Shown piece by piece: positions 7,768 to 15,885 of a stretch of 64,000 nucleotides of DNA. Position numbers and translations under genes: made by a program. A model generated the notes under the pieces. The model was given only the letters and a program-made list of their open reading frames with translations. It was not told the DNA's origin and made no database searches. The stretch's first letter is position 1; every line of letters begins with the position of its first letter. The DNA is from Tolypothrix sp. PCC 7910 (GTDB lineage: Bacteria; Cyanobacteriota; Cyanobacteriia; Cyanobacteriales; Nostocaceae). The stretch lies in NCBI RefSeq assembly GCF_011769525.1, contig NZ_CP050440.1, forward strand, positions 6,387,501 to 6,451,500, in the 5' to 3' direction.

Positions 7768-8493
7768 ATGACAGTTTCCACGGTATCGAGAAACCAAACC
7801 AAAGAGTTTGATTTAGAACAGTTAAATCAACAATTTGAAACTGCCACCCCAAAAGACATACTGGCATGGTCTGTAGAAAATATCCCCACGGGACTGGTGC
7901 AAACTAGTGCCTTTAACGTGGATGACATGATAATTACTCATATTCTTTATAGTGAACTGAAGCATCCAGCCCCCGTTATATTTCTCGATACCCTATTCCA
8001 CTTCCCCCAAACCTTAGAATTAGTTGCGAAAAGCAAAGACATCTACAACCTAGATCTGAAAACTTATAAGAATCCAGATGTAGATAGCCGTGAAGCTTTT
8101 AACGCTAAATACGGCGATGCACTCTGGGACAAAGATATTACCCAATTTCACCACATTACCAAAATTGAACCTTTGCAAAGAGGTTTAGACGAACTCAACA
8201 CAGTTGCTTGGATTACTGGTCGTCGTCGTGACCAGGCTGTTACCCGTGCTAATATGCCTATCTTTGAATTAGATGGTCAAGGACGCTTAAAAGTTAATCC
8301 TCTAGCTACCTGGACACGCAAAGAAAGCTGGGTTTATGTAGCTGAACATGGCGTAATTTACAACCCCCTACATGACCAAGGCTATCCCAGCATTGGTGAT
8401 GAACCAATTACCACAAAAGTAGGCGATGGTGAAGACGAACGTGCTGGACGTTGGCGTGGAACTGGCAAAACTGAATGTGGAATTCACATTTAA
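7768..8493 (+). CDS. cysH: phosphoadenosine phosphosulfate (PAPS) reductase, thioredoxin-dependent
   Basis: Assimilatory sulfate reduction enzyme that reduces activated sulfate to sulfite, 241 aa. The PAPS reductase core includes SAFNVDDMIITHIL (nucleotide loop region), PVIFLDTLFHFPQTLELV, TGRRRDQAVTRANMP and the C-terminal ERAGRWRGTGKTECGIH. The catalytic Cys of the ECGxH motif is the only cysteine I see in the protein. The two Cys-Cys pairs that bind [4Fe-4S] in APS reductases are absent, so PAPS is the likely substrate and thioredoxin the donor. It stands alone, with a hairpin just downstream. Confidence 0.95.
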   Translation: MTVSTVSRNQTKEFDLEQLNQQFETATPKDILAWSVENIPTGLVQTSAFNVDDMIITHILYSELKHPAPVIFLDTLFHFPQTLELVAKSKDIYNLDLKTYKNPDVDSREAFNAKYGDALWDKDITQFHHITKIEPLQRGLDELNTVAWITGRRRDQAVTRANMPIFELDGQGRLKVNPLATWTRKESWVYVAEHGVIYNPLHDQGYPSIGDEPITTKVGDGEDERAGRWRGTGKTECGIHI

Positions 8494-8510
8494 TGAATTC
8501 TAGAAACTAG

Positions 8511-8553
8511 GAAATGGGCAATGGAGGAAAGCGAAAAATCCTCCACTCATTTC
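8511..8553 (+). terminator. probable terminator hairpin after cysH
   Basis: GAAATG and TGGAGG pair with CCTCCA and CATTTC with a small internal loop, starting 18 bases after the cysH stop. The following T-run is poor (CTCTTAATATTTT), so termination strength is uncertain. The rest of the gap to 8923 holds a small GTTGGG...CCCAAC palindrome at 8621-8643 and no convincing gene. Confidence 0.45.
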
Positions 8554-8923
8554 CTCTTAATATTTTGCTCTAAAATCTTATACCTGCATTTCTTACAAAC
8601 AGCATATCTAGCACATATAGGTTGGGCGCAACGCAACCCAACATGGATCTTGAAAGATTAACCGATATTTCGGTGTTGGATTTCCTTCCGTCAACCCCAT
8701 CTTGTATCTTAAAAGAAGTAGTAGACCGTCCCAACCTAGCTGAAAAAATTCTCATCTGTCTTCTTGTACATCGTTGATGATGGATAAGTAAGTCGGGGGA
8801 TAAATAATTTTTGACTATTGAATTTTGAATCTCAACCAATGTAACGATTTATTTATTTTGATAAAAGCGTTATATAAAGTTTATGTAACAATTAAACAAA
8901 CGCTAAGAACAAGGAATTAGTTC

Positions 8924-9094
8924 ATGCCCTATACAACTGAAGAAGGCGGCCTTCTCAATAATTTTGCTCGTGAACCAAAGGTTTATGCAGCAGAACCTCC
9001 CAATGCAGGGCAAAAGCGAACCTACCTTTTTGTAGGCATCGCTGCTGTTTTATTGGTTGGTGGCTTGATTTTTGTCGCCTTCTCTGTTTCGTAG
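8924..9094 (+). CDS. psb34: Psb34 (Ssl1498-family) photosystem II assembly protein
   Basis: Single-span thylakoid protein of 56 aa. It begins MPYTTEEGGLLNNFAREPKV, has YAAEPPNAGQKR, then a membrane helix (LFVGIAAVLLVGGLIFVAF) ending FSVS. This closely matches Synechocystis Ssl1498, described as Psb34, which binds CP47-containing photosystem II assembly intermediates and influences high-light-inducible protein attachment. Annotation pipelines call it 'ssl1498 family light-harvesting-like protein'. It lies alone between cysH and the ammonium transporter, with its own terminator downstream. Confidence 0.92.
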   Translation: MPYTTEEGGLLNNFAREPKVYAAEPPNAGQKRTYLFVGIAAVLLVGGLIFVAFSVS

Positions 9095-9141
9095 CCTCTG
9101 TTGAACGCAAAGAATTTTAATAAAATTTGATTTTTTGTTGT

Positions 9142-9175
9142 ATCAGGTTGCCTATTTATTAGGAACCTGATTTTG
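9142..9175 (+). terminator. rho-independent terminator of psb34
   Basis: ATCAGGTT and AACCTGAT arms, with inner CCTA/TAGG pairing around TTTAT, followed by TTTTG. The hairpin starts about 48 bases past the psb34 stop. Confidence 0.7.
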
Positions 9176-9207
9176 TATGTGCATCCTTTAGTAAATACAG
9201 CGTACCT

Positions 9208-9324
9208 CAATACTTTTCGGTTAAGGGGAATGGGAAAAGGGAAAGAAACAACCTTTCACCCTTAACCTTTAACCTTTTTCCTAAAAGCTATTTTGAGTTC
9301 AAAACGCTTAACCGAGTAGTATTG
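9208..9324 (+). mobile_element. MITE-like non-coding element, copy 1, with direct-repeat flanks
   Basis: A ~117-bp element with terminal inverted repeats AATACTTTTCGGTTAAG and CTTAACCGAGTAGTATT (two mismatches). It is flanked by the direct repeats CAGCGTACCTCA at 9198-9209 and 9325-9336, partly overlapping the element ends, which look like a target-site duplication of about 10 bp. A second copy lies in opposite orientation at 60781-60905 with a different 10-bp flanking duplication. No open frame is inside; movement would need a transposase from elsewhere. Confidence 0.7.
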
Positions 9325-9367
9325 CAGCGTACCTCATTTACCTGAAATACCCTGTATCTATTCACTT

Positions 9368-10945
9368 TTAGTCACGAATATTATATTTTTGCTCCCAGGA
9401 GCGTCTTTGCCTCTGAGCCTGGATGTATTCTCGTTTTAAGCGTTTGATATTATTACCTTCAGCAAACAAACTATCGAGACCTACAACTTCTTCTTGAGGC
9501 AAAACTCTTAAAGATTTGGAAACATTAAAATCAGAGCCAGAGGTATCGGAAACCTTATATATCAAATAACCGATCGCAATCCAGGCGATCGCACTTAATA
9601 CAACGGTGAAGATACCCACTAGTAAAATCCCAAATAATTGAGTAAATAAGAGATTTGTCCCACCACCAAAGAATAAACCACCTTTCTCAAGACCAAAAAA
9701 CTGTTTAGACCAACTGTAACTGCTCGGATCTTGGCTAAACAGCCCAACTGCTACGGTTCCCCAGGTTCCACAAACAAGGTGAACCGGAACAGCACCAACT
9801 GGATCGTCAATCTGAGATTTATTTAAGAAAATAGCCGCATATACAACCAGTACACCACCACAAAAACCAATAAAAGCGGCACTGGGAATATTCACAAACG
9901 CACAAGAAGCTGTGATACTGACGCAACCAGCTAAGATGCCATTCACCATGAATGAGAGACTAGGTTTCTCATAAAACTGCCAAGCCCAAAAAGTGGCACC
10001 GATGGCACCCATTGCGCCGCCGATGAGAGTTACCAATAGAACATGAGCGATCGCTTGAGAATTGGCTGTCAGTGTCGAGCCTGTGTTAAAACCAAACCAA
10101 CCCAACCACAGAATAAAACAACCAAGAGTAGCACTGCTGAGGTTATGTGCTGGCATGGAAATGATTTTTTTGCCGTAAAAAGTTGTGTCTCGCCAAGTGC
10201 GTTTGTCATCTGGGCTAAATCTTCTATATTTTCCCAAACGTGGCTGTAATAGTAAAATTCCCATCAAAGCACCCCAACCACCAACTGAGTGAACTACGGT
10301 GGAACCAGCAAAATCCCTAAAACCCAGCTTGTAGAGAAAACCTCCTCCCCATATCCAGTGACCGGTGATGGAATAACTCAACACCAATAAAAAACTAAAA
10401 GTTATAAATGCCGAAAACTTTATCCTTTCAGCAACAGCGCCAGAAACGATTGTTGCAGCGGTACCAGCAAAGGTTAATTGAAAGAAAAATTTAGCAGCGA
10501 GTGGAATAGCTGCCCATTTTAAAGAACTGAAAACTCCTTGGTAATCTTTGCCTGTGAGGGGACTCAAGTCTGGCGGTAATAAAAAACCACTCAGACCAAT
10601 GAAATCATTCCCGTCACCAAACATGAACCCAAAACCTAAAACCCAATAGGCTACGGTTGCAATGGCAAACACAATCAGGTTTTTAGCTAACACAGTGATT
10701 GCATTAGCGCTGCGGCAAAAGCCAGACTCTACCATAGCAAAGCCAGCGTTCATGAAGAACACTAAGCAACCTGTTAATAGTACCCACTGAGTATTTTCGG
10801 CAACTGCTGGAGTATCTGTGAAAGGAGTAGCTGCAGTAGCACTAGATATCCAGAACACCAGGCTCAAGGCTAGTAAAGGTAAACAAGCATATTTAAAAAG
10901 CAGACTTTTTTTTCGCCTTGCTTTCTGGTTTTCAGTCTTAGGCAT
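9368..10945 (-). CDS. amt: ammonium transporter, Amt/Mep/Rh family
   Basis: Cytoplasmic-membrane ammonium channel, 525 aa from ATG 10945 (a TTG at 10957 could add four residues). A cleavable signal-like hydrophobic segment (CLPLLALSLVFWISSATA) precedes about eleven spans. Family markers are FFMNAGFAMVESGF, the first pore histidine in STVVHSVGGWGALMG and the second in VPVHLVCGTWGTVAVG. The C-terminal cytoplasmic tail is long, ending in a basic ERRS-type helix (YIQAQRQRRSWEQKY). The divergent promoter region contains a GTA-N8-TAC NtcA-type site at 11124-11137, consistent with nitrogen control. Confidence 0.95.
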   Translation of the reverse strand: MPKTENQKARRKKSLLFKYACLPLLALSLVFWISSATAATPFTDTPAVAENTQWVLLTGCLVFFMNAGFAMVESGFCRSANAITVLAKNLIVFAIATVAYWVLGFGFMFGDGNDFIGLSGFLLPPDLSPLTGKDYQGVFSSLKWAAIPLAAKFFFQLTFAGTAATIVSGAVAERIKFSAFITFSFLLVLSYSITGHWIWGGGFLYKLGFRDFAGSTVVHSVGGWGALMGILLLQPRLGKYRRFSPDDKRTWRDTTFYGKKIISMPAHNLSSATLGCFILWLGWFGFNTGSTLTANSQAIAHVLLVTLIGGAMGAIGATFWAWQFYEKPSLSFMVNGILAGCVSITASCAFVNIPSAAFIGFCGGVLVVYAAIFLNKSQIDDPVGAVPVHLVCGTWGTVAVGLFSQDPSSYSWSKQFFGLEKGGLFFGGGTNLLFTQLFGILLVGIFTVVLSAIAWIAIGYLIYKVSDTSGSDFNVSKSLRVLPQEEVVGLDSLFAEGNNIKRLKREYIQAQRQRRSWEQKYNIRD

Positions 10946-11123
10946 AGAAAATAGCAAGAGTTTGATAGATAAACTTTACTGTTTAAGCTGTTAATTATTT
11001 ATACCGCTTTGAAAATTACTTTTAATGTCAAAATTTCGACAATATTTTCCAGAATTAGAGTGATAATATATAATTTACGATGCCAAATAGTCAAGCGTTA
11101 ATGTGTAAATTCATTAAATCTCT

Positions 11124-11137
11124 GTATTAGAGGTTAC
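11124..11137. promoter_or_regulatory. candidate NtcA-binding site (GTA-N8-TAC)
   Basis: GTATTAGAGGTTAC matches the NtcA core GTA-N8-TAC exactly. It lies about 180 bases upstream of the amt start and 290 bases upstream of the divergent kinase gene. No good -10 box was seen at the ideal spacing, so this is a plausible but unproven site. The rest of the 10946-11426 gap is AT-rich with no gene. Confidence 0.4.
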
Positions 11138-11426
11138 AGTTACTAACCAAAATTTTAAGTATTGATGAAACTTTACAATTTTATTACTTTGTCGCAGAGA
11201 TATAAAGCAATCTTATTAGTTAATAATTAGAGTCTGCTAAAATTGAATATTAATAAAATTTGTGGTGCATTTTTAAAGCAAATTAGTCTATTCAATAAAC
11301 TTTAAATTATATTAATTGTGAATATATTAAACTATATTTAGCAAAATTTTACGTAATCATACTCAATAGAAAATAGCTAGCTGCACAGTATTTTTTTTTA
11401 ATATCTACCACTTTATTCCCAGCATA

Positions 11427-12824
11427 ATGGCAAGCTTAAACTCCTTTGGCGACCCAGAACCGCAGAACTTTAACGACAAAGAATATTGCCTATGTATCAA
11501 CCCAAACTGCCCAAGTCCTAAAAGAAATAAAGATGAGAATCGTTGCCAAGCTTGTGGTGCAGCTTTGTTGCTGAATGAAAAATATCGGGTAATTGATGTA
11601 CTAAAGGAAAGTAAAAATAAAGCTTGTCAGCTATATAATGCTGTAGATATTACCAATAGCAATAAATCGCAAGTTCTAAAATTTTTGTATACCCATAATC
11701 CTGAAGCACTCACTCGCTTTAACAGAGGGGCTGATTTCTTAATCAACCACAGATTTGCAGGACTACCAAAAGTCCATAAAGGTGGATATTTTCATATTGA
11801 TTTTCCGAAAAATTTAACACCAGCATATGCCTTGGTGATGGAAAAAATTGATGGAAAAAATTTACAAGAGTGGTTGGCTAATAAAACTAATTTACCGTTG
11901 TCTCCCCAGAAAGCAATTCAATGGTTAGAACAACTTGTCACAATTTTAAGTAAACTCCATCAACAACAGTTTTATCACCAAGATATCAAGCCCTCAAATA
12001 TTATGCTGAGAAATCAACCTGAAGAACTAATTTTAATTGATTTAGATAGTGTAACAGCAATCGCCCAAGCAGCAGAGGGAAAAGATTTAACCATAATCGG
12101 TACTAGCGGTTACCAAGCACCAGAGCAAGTAGATGGCAACGCTGTACCACAGTCAGATTTCTACGCATTAGGCCGTACATTTGTGCATCTACTAACTGGC
12201 ACACATCCTAATAACTTCTCTAGAGATGATTTAGGGGTATTATATTGGAGAAATAGTGCTAAACAGGTATCAAAAATTTTTGCAGATTTAATTGATAAAC
12301 TCATGGAATGGGATTACCAGAAACGCCCACAAAATACAGCAGAAATTTTGCGGATTATAGAAGAAGTCAAACAAGATTTAGAACGCCAAAAGCAAGTTAA
12401 ACAGTGGTTAAGCTTTAAAAAAGCTGTTGGGATAATAGTAATTTTATCAGTTGCCGTTCTGGGCTATATAGCTATTAAATCCCCAAATCGTCCTCCTACT
12501 CCGGGCAATGTGCCTTCACCTGTAGCCACTAGTACAGCAAATCCAAAATGTAAAATTCGTAAGGAGACAGGTACAGCTGATAACAGCGCCCTAGCTTGGG
12601 ATGCACGTCAAATTTTGCAAGATTACAAAGTAGTGAATACCCAAGATTTAGAATTTCAGCAAATTCAAGATTTAAAAGTAACACAGTTTAATTGCGACTT
12701 AAATATATATATTAGATTGGTAAATAATAATGTAATCAATCCCAGCCTCAGAAATAAAATTACCGAAATTGTGAAGAAGAATTTTGATTATGTGGGAACG
12801 ATAAGAGTAATCCCAGCTCAATAA
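11427..12824 (+). CDS. membrane-anchored Ser/Thr protein kinase with N-terminal zinc ribbon
   Basis: Eukaryotic-type protein kinase, 465 aa. The N-terminus holds a four-cysteine zinc-ribbon pattern (CLCINPNCPSPK ... RCQACG, residues ~19-45). The kinase domain follows (about 50-320), with catalytic loop YHQDIKPSNIML (HRD replaced by HQD) and DFG replaced by DLD (LIDLDSV), then GTSGYQAPEQ, the activation/APE region. A glycine-rich loop is not obvious. One membrane span (GIIVILSVAVLGYIAI) near residue 340 is followed by a ~100-residue extracytoplasmic region of unknown role. Such kinases are common in filamentous cyanobacteria; the substrate is unknown. Confidence 0.88.
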   Translation: MASLNSFGDPEPQNFNDKEYCLCINPNCPSPKRNKDENRCQACGAALLLNEKYRVIDVLKESKNKACQLYNAVDITNSNKSQVLKFLYTHNPEALTRFNRGADFLINHRFAGLPKVHKGGYFHIDFPKNLTPAYALVMEKIDGKNLQEWLANKTNLPLSPQKAIQWLEQLVTILSKLHQQQFYHQDIKPSNIMLRNQPEELILIDLDSVTAIAQAAEGKDLTIIGTSGYQAPEQVDGNAVPQSDFYALGRTFVHLLTGTHPNNFSRDDLGVLYWRNSAKQVSKIFADLIDKLMEWDYQKRPQNTAEILRIIEEVKQDLERQKQVKQWLSFKKAVGIIVILSVAVLGYIAIKSPNRPPTPGNVPSPVATSTANPKCKIRKETGTADNSALAWDARQILQDYKVVNTQDLEFQQIQDLKVTQFNCDLNIYIRLVNNNVINPSLRNKITEIVKKNFDYVGTIRVIPAQ

Positions 12825-12976
12825 GAATAATATTTTTTGAATGGTAAATATTTTTACAACAGATTACACATACATGAGCTAGAAAAATTATCATATAACT
12901 CTTGTAGAGTGGGCAATATGTCCGCTACTATTGATACCTGAAAGCGTTACCCTAGGTATATACAGAAAAATTACCT

Positions 12977-13546
12977 ATGAAACCTGAAGAAATAGCGGGG
13001 ACGCTGGCAGAATTATTTGGTACAGCAGCAGTTAATGCGATCGCACCTGGATCTTGGCAAGTAGAAACTACGAATTTCCGCCTTTTGGTGCTACTTGCCG
13101 AAGATCATACCTGGCTACGGGTTTTATTGCCGATTGTACCAATGGAAGCAGCCGAACAATTCTTAGAACAGTTTCTAGAAGCCAACTTTGATGACACTCA
13201 GGAAGTTCGCTACGCTTTGTATGAAGGTGTAGTATGGGGAGTGTTTCAGCATAATAGCAACACTTTGGTAAAAGAGGATTTGTCTAGTGCGATCGCTAAA
13301 CTCACATCTCTCTATGAAACTGGATTAAATGATGTTTTTAATCGACTGATTGAAAGCCGTATCCGACAAATTATTTTGGCGGCAAAACAGCAAGGACAAT
13401 CCCTGCACTCGACAATGCAAAATCTGGAACGTTTCTATACAGAAGGATTGTTAGGAGAAATTGAGCAAACCCCAGAAGCACGGGAACAAGTAATAGCTGT
13501 ATGGCAATATCAATTAGAACGCTGGTGGAATCAAATAGAAACATAG
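12977..13546 (+). CDS. conserved cyanobacterial hypothetical protein, 189 aa
   Basis: Function not recognised. An acidic soluble protein: a mixed alpha/beta N-terminal half (AELFGTAAVNAIAPGSWQVE, then FRLLVLLAEDHTWLRVLLPI, then an EQFLEQFLEANFD helix and YALYEGVVWGVFQH strands) and a helical C-terminal half rich in Gln and Glu. The N-terminal layout resembles small secretion-chaperone-like (CesT/YbjN-type) folds, a structural guess only. It stands between the kinase and a DUF2358 gene on the same strand with gaps over 100 bases. Confidence 0.65.
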   Translation: MKPEEIAGTLAELFGTAAVNAIAPGSWQVETTNFRLLVLLAEDHTWLRVLLPIVPMEAAEQFLEQFLEANFDDTQEVRYALYEGVVWGVFQHNSNTLVKEDLSSAIAKLTSLYETGLNDVFNRLIESRIRQIILAAKQQGQSLHSTMQNLERFYTEGLLGEIEQTPEAREQVIAVWQYQLERWWNQIET

Positions 13547-13669
13547 AAAAAATTCAAAATTTAAAATTCAAAATGAATAATTGGTGAGAATCCTGATTTT
13601 TGAATCTAGTTTGGTTTTTTCATTTTCAGACTGTATACTTCAGACTTCATACTTCAGTCTTTTAAATCT

Positions 13670-14059
13670 ATGGACATAATTCAAATTCTTAAAGAGGACT
13701 ATCAAAGATTTCCAGTTAATCAAACTTACAGCATTTATGCTTCAGATGTTAATTTTCAAGATGCTGTTTTTAAATTTCGTGGTGTCGAACGTTATAAGCT
13801 GATGATTAATTTCATTAAGACTGCGTTTTTAAATGCAAAAATGGATTTGCATAATATTCAATCTTTGGACGACACCATTAAAACTGAGTGGACACTTAGT
13901 TGGAATAGTCCCCTACCGTGGAAACCCAGAATATCTATTTCCGGCTGGAGTGAATTACGTCTTAACGCTGAAGGTTTGATTGTTTCCCATATTGATTATT
14001 GGAACTGTTCCCCTTTGGATGTACTTAAGCAACATTTCTTTTCTTTAAACAGTCGCTAA
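13670..14059 (+). CDS. DUF2358 (NTF2-like) family protein
   Basis: Soluble 129-aa protein with the DUF2358 layout: DIIQILKEDYQRFP at the start, YSIYASDVNFQDAVFKFRGV in the middle, and the closing IDYWNCSPLDVLKQHFF. The family has a cone-shaped NTF2-like fold and is widespread in cyanobacteria and plastids, with no firmly assigned role. A decayed copy of its 3' end lies just downstream at 14141-14218. Confidence 0.85.
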   Translation: MDIIQILKEDYQRFPVNQTYSIYASDVNFQDAVFKFRGVERYKLMINFIKTAFLNAKMDLHNIQSLDDTIKTEWTLSWNSPLPWKPRISISGWSELRLNAEGLIVSHIDYWNCSPLDVLKQHFFSLNSR

Positions 14060-14140
14060 TTAAGCTGCTAATTACAATTTTGTGTGCATTGTGCAAATCT
14101 ACAGATGAGCGATCGCAGCCACTAAGTCAACCAAGCGGGG

Positions 14141-14218
14141 TCTGGTACACCAGTATTTCACTACTTTAGGCCCCTGGATGTGGCGCAACAGCATTTATTC
14201 CCTGCAAACAGTCGATAA
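14141..14218 (+). pseudogene. remnant of a second DUF2358 gene 3' end
   Basis: Translated in one frame this stretch gives SGTPVFHYFRPLDVAQQHLFPANSR then TAA. The end aligns with the intact upstream protein's terminal PLDVLKQHFFSLNSR (L, D, V, Q, H, F, N, S and R conserved in order). There is no start codon or body, so it is a leftover of a tandem duplication or a deleted paralogue between the DUF2358 and ArsA genes. Confidence 0.5.
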
Positions 14219-14268
14219 TAGAGATAGGTAAATAAATGTAAACAATTCTCAGGCAGGAAAAATCATTC

Positions 14269-15441
14269 ATGCGGGTAATTTTAATGACAGGCAAGGGTGG
14301 CGTTGGCAAAACCTCTGTAGCAGCGGCCACTGGACTCCGTTGTGCAGAATTGGGCTACCGCACACTTGTGTTGAGTACAGATCCCGCTCACTCCCTAGCG
14401 GATAGCTTTGATCTGGAATTGGGACACGCACCAAAAGCAATTCGCCCAAATTTGTGGGGTGCGGAACTAGATGCATTACAAGAACTAGAAGGAAACTGGG
14501 GTTCTGTGAAGCGTTATATTACCCAAGTTTTACAAGCTAGGGGTTTAGAAGGCGTACAAGCAGAAGAATTGGCCATTTTACCAGGCATGGATGAGATTTT
14601 TGGCTTGGTAAGAATGAAACGCCATTATGATGAAGGCGATTTTGAGGTCTTGATTATCGATTCTGCGCCTACTGGTACAGCATTGCGCCTGCTGAGTTTA
14701 CCAGAAGTCGGTGGTTGGTATATGCGCCGTTTTTACAAACCATTCCAAAACATCTCTGTTGCACTTCGACCTTTAGTTGAACCGCTGTTTCGACCAATTG
14801 CTGGTTTTTCTCTGCCAGATAAAGAAGTGATGGATGCGCCTTATGAGTTTTATGAACAAATTGAGGCTCTGGAAAAAGTATTAACGGATAACACTCAAAC
14901 CTCAGTGCGCCTAGTCACCAACCCAGAAAAGATGGTGATTAAAGAATCTCTGCGCGCTCATGCTTATTTGAGTTTATATAATGTTGCCACCGATTTAGTA
15001 GTAGCTAATCGCATCATTCCCCCTGAAGTCCAAGACCCTTTCTTCCAACGTTGGAAAGAAAATCAGCAGCAATATCGTCAGGAAATTTATGACGACTTTC
15101 ATCCTCTACCTGTGAAGGAAGTTCCACTCTTTTCAGAAGAAATGTGTGGGCTAGCAGCCTTAGAAAGATTGAAAGATACTCTTTATAAGGATGAAGACCC
15201 CACCCAGGTTTATCACAAAGAAACAACTATTAGAGTTGTGCAGGATAACAACCAATACAGTTTAGAACTGTATTTACCGGGTATTCCCAAAAATCAAGTT
15301 CAACTAAGTAAAACTGGTGATGAATTAAATATTACCATTGGCAACCATCGGCGTAATTTAGTATTGCCACAAGCACTGGCAGCACTCCAACCCTCAGGAG
15401 CAAAAATGGATGAAGACTATCTAAAAATCCGTTTTGCTTAA
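14269..15441 (+). CDS. ArsA/Get3-like ATPase with C-terminal Hsp20-like domain
   Basis: Deviant-Walker ATPase of the ArsA/Get3 family, 390 aa. The P-loop is [16 protein letters not shown] at residue ~7, switch I is [13 protein letters not shown], and the Walker B-like segment is [20 protein letters not shown]. The last ~75 residues ([20 protein letters not shown] onward) form an alpha-crystallin/Hsp20-like beta-sandwich domain known in this branch as ArsA_HSP20. The CxxC of eukaryotic Get3 is not seen. Cyanobacterial members are thought to chaperone proteins rather than export arsenite; no arsenic genes are adjacent. A strong terminator follows. Confidence 0.92.
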   Translation: MRVILMTGKGGVGKTSVAAATGLRCAELGYRTLVLSTDPAHSLADSFDLELGHAPKAIRPNLWGAELDALQELEGNWGSVKRYITQVLQARGLEGVQAEELAILPGMDEIFGLVRMKRHYDEGDFEVLIIDSAPTGTALRLLSLPEVGGWYMRRFYKPFQNISVALRPLVEPLFRPIAGFSLPDKEVMDAPYEFYEQIEALEKVLTDNTQTSVRLVTNPEKMVIKESLRAHAYLSLYNVATDLVVANRIIPPEVQDPFFQRWKENQQQYRQEIYDDFHPLPVKEVPLFSEEMCGLAALERLKDTLYKDEDPTQVYHKETTIRVVQDNNQYSLELYLPGIPKNQVQLSKTGDELNITIGNHRRNLVLPQALAALQPSGAKMDEDYLKIRFA

Positions 15442-15446
15442 TATGT

Positions 15447-15490
15447 AAAAGTTTAATTCTGCTGATAAAGCCAGCAGAATTAAACTTTTT
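15447..15490 (+). terminator. strong rho-independent terminator after the ArsA-like gene
   Basis: Perfect 18-bp stem (AAAAGTTTAATTCTGCTG paired with CAGCAGAATTAAACTTTT) with a 7-base loop and a trailing T-run, starting six bases after the stop codon. The remaining gap to 15885 is very AT-rich and I see no gene in it. Confidence 0.9.
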
Positions 15491-15885
15491 AAACACTCTT
15501 AAGCGCATTATACTCGTTTCCGCCTTTACTAAGTAATGCAAATGTATTGAGTTACACTGGAAAATAAGTATTTTTTTTAAGTTGAGCCTTAATATACAAG
15601 GATTTTGAAGGATATTTATTGCCTATAGTTTTTAATATTTTTCCCCAGAAACACACTTTATTCAATCAAAGATAATAGCAATAATTTTAGTAATTATGAA
15701 GAAATAAATAATATTTTTCCTATAAGAAACATAATGCTTTTTTAAATTTAAATCTAATTTATCAACAATTATTAGCCAGTAGTTTTACTGAAGACACGTG
15801 AAACAATAAATTTAATAATATTTTTAGATATAGAAATTTTTAATTTTTAGTTTTTTCTGACGGAAAAATTATTTAAGTACAAGCA

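Noticed and set aside
8570-8839. 89-codon minus-strand open frame after cysH
   Set aside because: Composition is unlike neighbouring genes, it overlaps a GTTGGG...CCCAAC repeat and resembles no family; most likely chance.
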